Source of the DNA: Thermoanaerobacterium sp.
GTDB lineage: Bacteria > Bacillota > Thermoanaerobacteria > Thermoanaerobacterales > Thermoanaerobacteraceae
Direction of reading: 5' to 3'
Length of the DNA: 7,793 nt
Assembly: GCA_029960905.1 (NCBI GenBank)
Contig: JASBVU010000081.1
Span: forward strand, 1 to 7,793
The position numbers were made by a program, and so were the translations under genes. The notes beneath the pieces are model-generated. The model was given only the letters and a program-made list of their open reading frames with translations. It ran no database searches and was not told where the DNA came from. Shown here piece after piece: positions 5,404 through 7,793 of the stretch (its first letter is position 1; every line of letters starts with the position of its first letter).

Positions 5404-7793
5404 TTAAAACTCTATTAAATTGCATTCCGTTATTTCTTCTTCGTTATCTTCAGGGATCCTAAACGTCTTTATTTCACATTTTCCAAAGGTAGCTTTCCAT
5501 TTGCGTTTAAGCGCAGGTACCTCTATTTCCACATCAGAATTTACTCCATTAGTCTCATAGCAGCGCAATATATAGTCGTCGCCATCTTCTGCTTTTTTAA
5601 ATACCGTAGCTATAACATTATCTGCCGATATCTTTATGCCTTCCATTTTCTGTGGTAAAGGCCCCCTGTGATATGTCTCCTGAACATGCATAAGTTTTAC
5701 GTTGAATTCATATGCCTTTCTGGGAATAAAGCTATCTTGCCACGTCCCTTGGTGCGGAATCAGAGCATACCTGAATTCCTGTATTCCCTGATCCATGAAC
5801 TCGCAAAATTCATCCCTGACTCCAAAATGATCGGCGTATATAGAACCGTTGACCACAGTCATCCTCATGTCATTATCCTTAATATCAAAACTGTATTTGC
5901 TATTATTTAACAGCGCAAGGCCGTATACCATGCCTTCTTGTTCGCCTGTCAAGTCTATCCATTGCTGTCCAGGTTCTTCCTCACCATTTACAGGCCTTTC
6001 AATAAACCCATAGGGAATCTCATAGGTGGCCTTTGGCTTTAAAACATTAACAGGGAATGATAGTTTCAACATTTTGTGCTTTTCCCGCCAATCCAGTTTG
6101 ACCTCTACTTCTATGTCAGGCTTGTGCCTGTACAGGATAAAATCCTGTCTTAAAATAGAGTCGTTGTATTTGTTTATGACTCTTAATTTAGCCCTTATAG
6201 GTCCATTTTCTATGAGCTTGACTTTTGCATCAGAGAATCTTGCTATTTCATCTCTGAATTCAAAAATCCCATGAGCCCATGTATCGCAATGGTTTATATC
6301 TATTACCACAGGAACAGCACCTTTATCGGATAAAACCTCGACGTTATTCTTTTTGTCGTACAACCTCCTTATATAGCCCGTATGTGGTTCAATCTCCAAT
6401 CTGATATAATCATTTTCTAGTGATGTGTCGTCAGCAACCAGAGATCCTTCGCTATTTACTTCAAATTCTTTATTCAAATACAACCAGTATACCCTGTAGC
6501 CCATCGCCGGAACATCAGCTACAAATAACGTATTCCATTTGTCATCTCTGCCATTGGTCTGCGGCCCTCTTATCTTCTGTAACGCCACAGGATTGCCGCT
6601 ATCATCAGTTACACCCTTAACCAGCCTGTTTACTATTACAGGTGCTTTGACTTTCCACGAATGAGGATTAAAGACCACTACCGGTGTACCACAGTCTTCA
6701 TATTCCCACAGCGACCAATCCTTCTCTTTGCTTCTCACCTTTTCTATCTCACCCATGGTATCTACAGCCCATGACATCTTCTGTAACGCACTGTTTAAGA
6801 CATCAGCTGCCGTGTAAAGGGCTTCGCCGTGAAAATCCCTGGCATCGGTATAAGCATCTTTTATGCTACAACCTCCCATTATGTCGTGGAACTGATTGAA
6901 CATAACCTTTTCCCACGCTCTTTGAATCCTCTTACCATCATAGGGCAAATTCACCAGATTGTATGCTATGGTAGCAAATTTTTCTGCCACCAGCAACGCA
7001 TGTTCTGCCCTGCGATTGTTGGCCTTTATCTCTGAGACGGTAGAATAACAACCACTGGCGTGATGCTGCAGATCATCTCTGTAAACAGGCAGATCCATAC
7101 CTCTTTCGCTCATGGCCTCAAAATACTGATCAGGTGAGCTCATTATCAACGCATCGCCGTATCGCTCCTCTTTCAAGCGCTTTATGGATTCAAGGTTTTT
7201 GACAGTAGGTCCACCGCCGTGATTCCCTACTCCATAAAAAGCCATTAGATCTATTCCTTGTTCTTCAGCTATTCTCATCGTATCCTCTATTTTTTTATCA
7301 ATTTCACCCCATGATGTACCATAGCCTGTGGGTATCCTGTACGCCATAACGCGACTGCCATCAGGACTCTCCCACCAGAACAGATTTCCCAGTACACGGC
7401 TGTTTTCATGATTGCCCGGCCTCATAAACACATAATAGTCCATACCGCTCTTTTTAAGGATCTGAGGCAACATGCCGTTATGCCCAAAAGAATCCACATT
7501 ATAGCCTACCTTTGCCATTACGCCAAATTTCTCTAGAAAATATCTCTGACTGTACAGGGCATGGCGCACAAAAGATTCTCCTGAAGGTATGTTACAATCC
7601 GGCTGAATCCACCATCCCCCTACAATAGCCCAACGACCTTCTTTTACTCGCTTTTTTATCTCTTCAAACATCTCCGGCGCATTTTCTTCAACCCATTTAT
7701 AATATGCTGCACAGGCACTGGTGAAAACGAATTCCGGAAATTCATTCATTCTGTCCAGGGCTGAGCGAAACGTAGCTTTGACCTCTACGAATC
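5404..7793 (-). CDS. Alpha-mannosidase, glycoside hydrolase family 38 (5' end cut off by the window)
   Basis: This is a retaining, metal-dependent exo-alpha-mannosidase, probably cytosolic, that removes alpha-linked mannose from glycans or oligosaccharides. The reading frame stays open to the right edge: 14 further codons (ending TFRSALDR) precede the first internal Met at 7749, so that Met is not the start. Counting from that Met, the GH38 catalytic domain has GGWWIQPDCNIPSGES (44-59) and the nucleophile motif YNVDSFGHNG with D86 as the probable nucleophile. GVGNHGGGPT follows at 173-182, and the helical middle domain contains NQFHDIMGG with H288 as the probable zinc ligand. Beta-sandwich domains fill about 350-781. 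The second N-terminal zinc motif (HxD) must lie past the edge. Related proteins start shortly before the TFRSALD segment, so perhaps only 20-40 residues are missing. Its own terminator separates it from the glycosyltransferase unit, but the shared strand and the adjacent probable GDP-mannose synthase suggest a common mannose theme. Confidence 0.95.
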   Translation of the reverse strand, partial: FVEVKATFRSALDRMNEFPEFVFTSACAAYYKWVEENAPEMFEEIKKRVKEGRWAIVGGWWIQPDCNIPSGESFVRHALYSQRYFLEKFGVMAKVGYNVDSFGHNGMLPQILKKSGMDYYVFMRPGNHENSRVLGNLFWWESPDGSRVMAYRIPTGYGTSWGEIDKKIEDTMRIAEEQGIDLMAFYGVGNHGGGPTVKNLESIKRLKEERYGDALIMSSPDQYFEAMSERGMDLPVYRDDLQHHASGCYSTVSEIKANNRRAEHALLVAEKFATIAYNLVNLPYDGKRIQRAWEKVMFNQFHDIMGGCSIKDAYTDARDFHGEALYTAADVLNSALQKMSWAVDTMGEIEKVRSKEKDWSLWEYEDCGTPVVVFNPHSWKVKAPVIVNRLVKGVTDDSGNPVALQKIRGPQTNGRDDKWNTLFVADVPAMGYRVYWLYLNKEFEVNSEGSLVADDTSLENDYIRLEIEPHTGYIRRLYDKKNNVEVLSDKGAVPVVIDINHCDTWAHGIFEFRDEIARFSDAKVKLIENGPIRAKLRVINKYNDSILRQDFILYRHKPDIEVEVKLDWREKHKMLKLSFPVNVLKPKATYEIPYGFIERPVNGEEEPGQQWIDLTGEQEGMVYGLALLNNSKYSFDIKDNDMRMTVVNGSIYADHFGVRDEFCEFMDQGIQEFRYALIPHQGTWQDSFIPRKAYEFNVKLMHVQETYHRGPLPQKMEGIKISADNVIATVFKKAEDGDDYILRCYETNGVNSDVEIEVPALKRKWKATFGKCEIKTFRIPEDNEEEITECNLIEF

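Noticed and set aside
7747..7749. ATG at 7749 as the true start of the alpha-mannosidase
   Set aside because: The frame continues open to the window edge with 14 codons encoding conserved GH38-type sequence ending in TFRSALDR, and the essential N-terminal zinc motif is still missing.

Overview
The window reads as a piece of chromosome from a low-to-moderate G+C Gram-positive bacterium. Strong AGGAGG-type ribosome binding sites, GTG starts, A/T-rich spacers and short hairpin-plus-T-run terminators all fit Firmicutes. The protein style (Lys/Glu/Ile-rich, compact cytosolic sugar enzymes) recalls anaerobic, possibly thermophilic, clostridia of the Thermoanaerobacterales type. That placement is an impression from family resemblance, not a measured result. 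No RNA gene, CRISPR array, insertion sequence or phage gene was seen.

Layout: one gene lies on the + strand and five on the - strand. At the left, a family 4 glycosyltransferase (118-1236, +) converges on the minus-strand block. Between them is a perfect 16-bp inverted repeat (1232-1275) that looks like a shared two-way terminator. The minus-strand block, read right to left, starts with a GH38 alpha-mannosidase (5404 to beyond the right edge, 5' end cut off) and a rho-independent terminator (5366-5398). After these comes a tightly packed four-gene unit: an 82-aa protein, a 65-aa protein, a second GT4-type glycosyltransferase resembling glycogen/starch synthases, and a 789-aa sugar-nucleotide pyrophosphorylase fused to a left-handed beta-helix and a phosphomannomutase-like domain. 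Genes in that unit overlap by 38 bp, sit 1 bp apart, or overlap by 4 bp, so translation is probably coupled.

Function: the 789-aa protein probably makes an activated sugar (GDP-mannose is the best guess, a glucose nucleotide is possible). The adjacent GT4 probably transfers a sugar onto a growing glycan or glucan, and the GH38 enzyme removes alpha-mannosyl residues. Together they suggest cytosolic synthesis and turnover of a mannose- or glucose-containing glycan. The + strand GT4 may belong to a separate polysaccharide locus to the left.

The most interesting points are two. The two small proteins of unknown function appear to be diverged tandem paralogues (a gapless 29-residue match) at the head of the glycosyltransferase operon. 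The phosphomannomutase-like domain of the 789-aa protein has lost the catalytic serine motif, the metal loop and the sugar loop, so it is probably a regulatory or structural pseudo-mutase.
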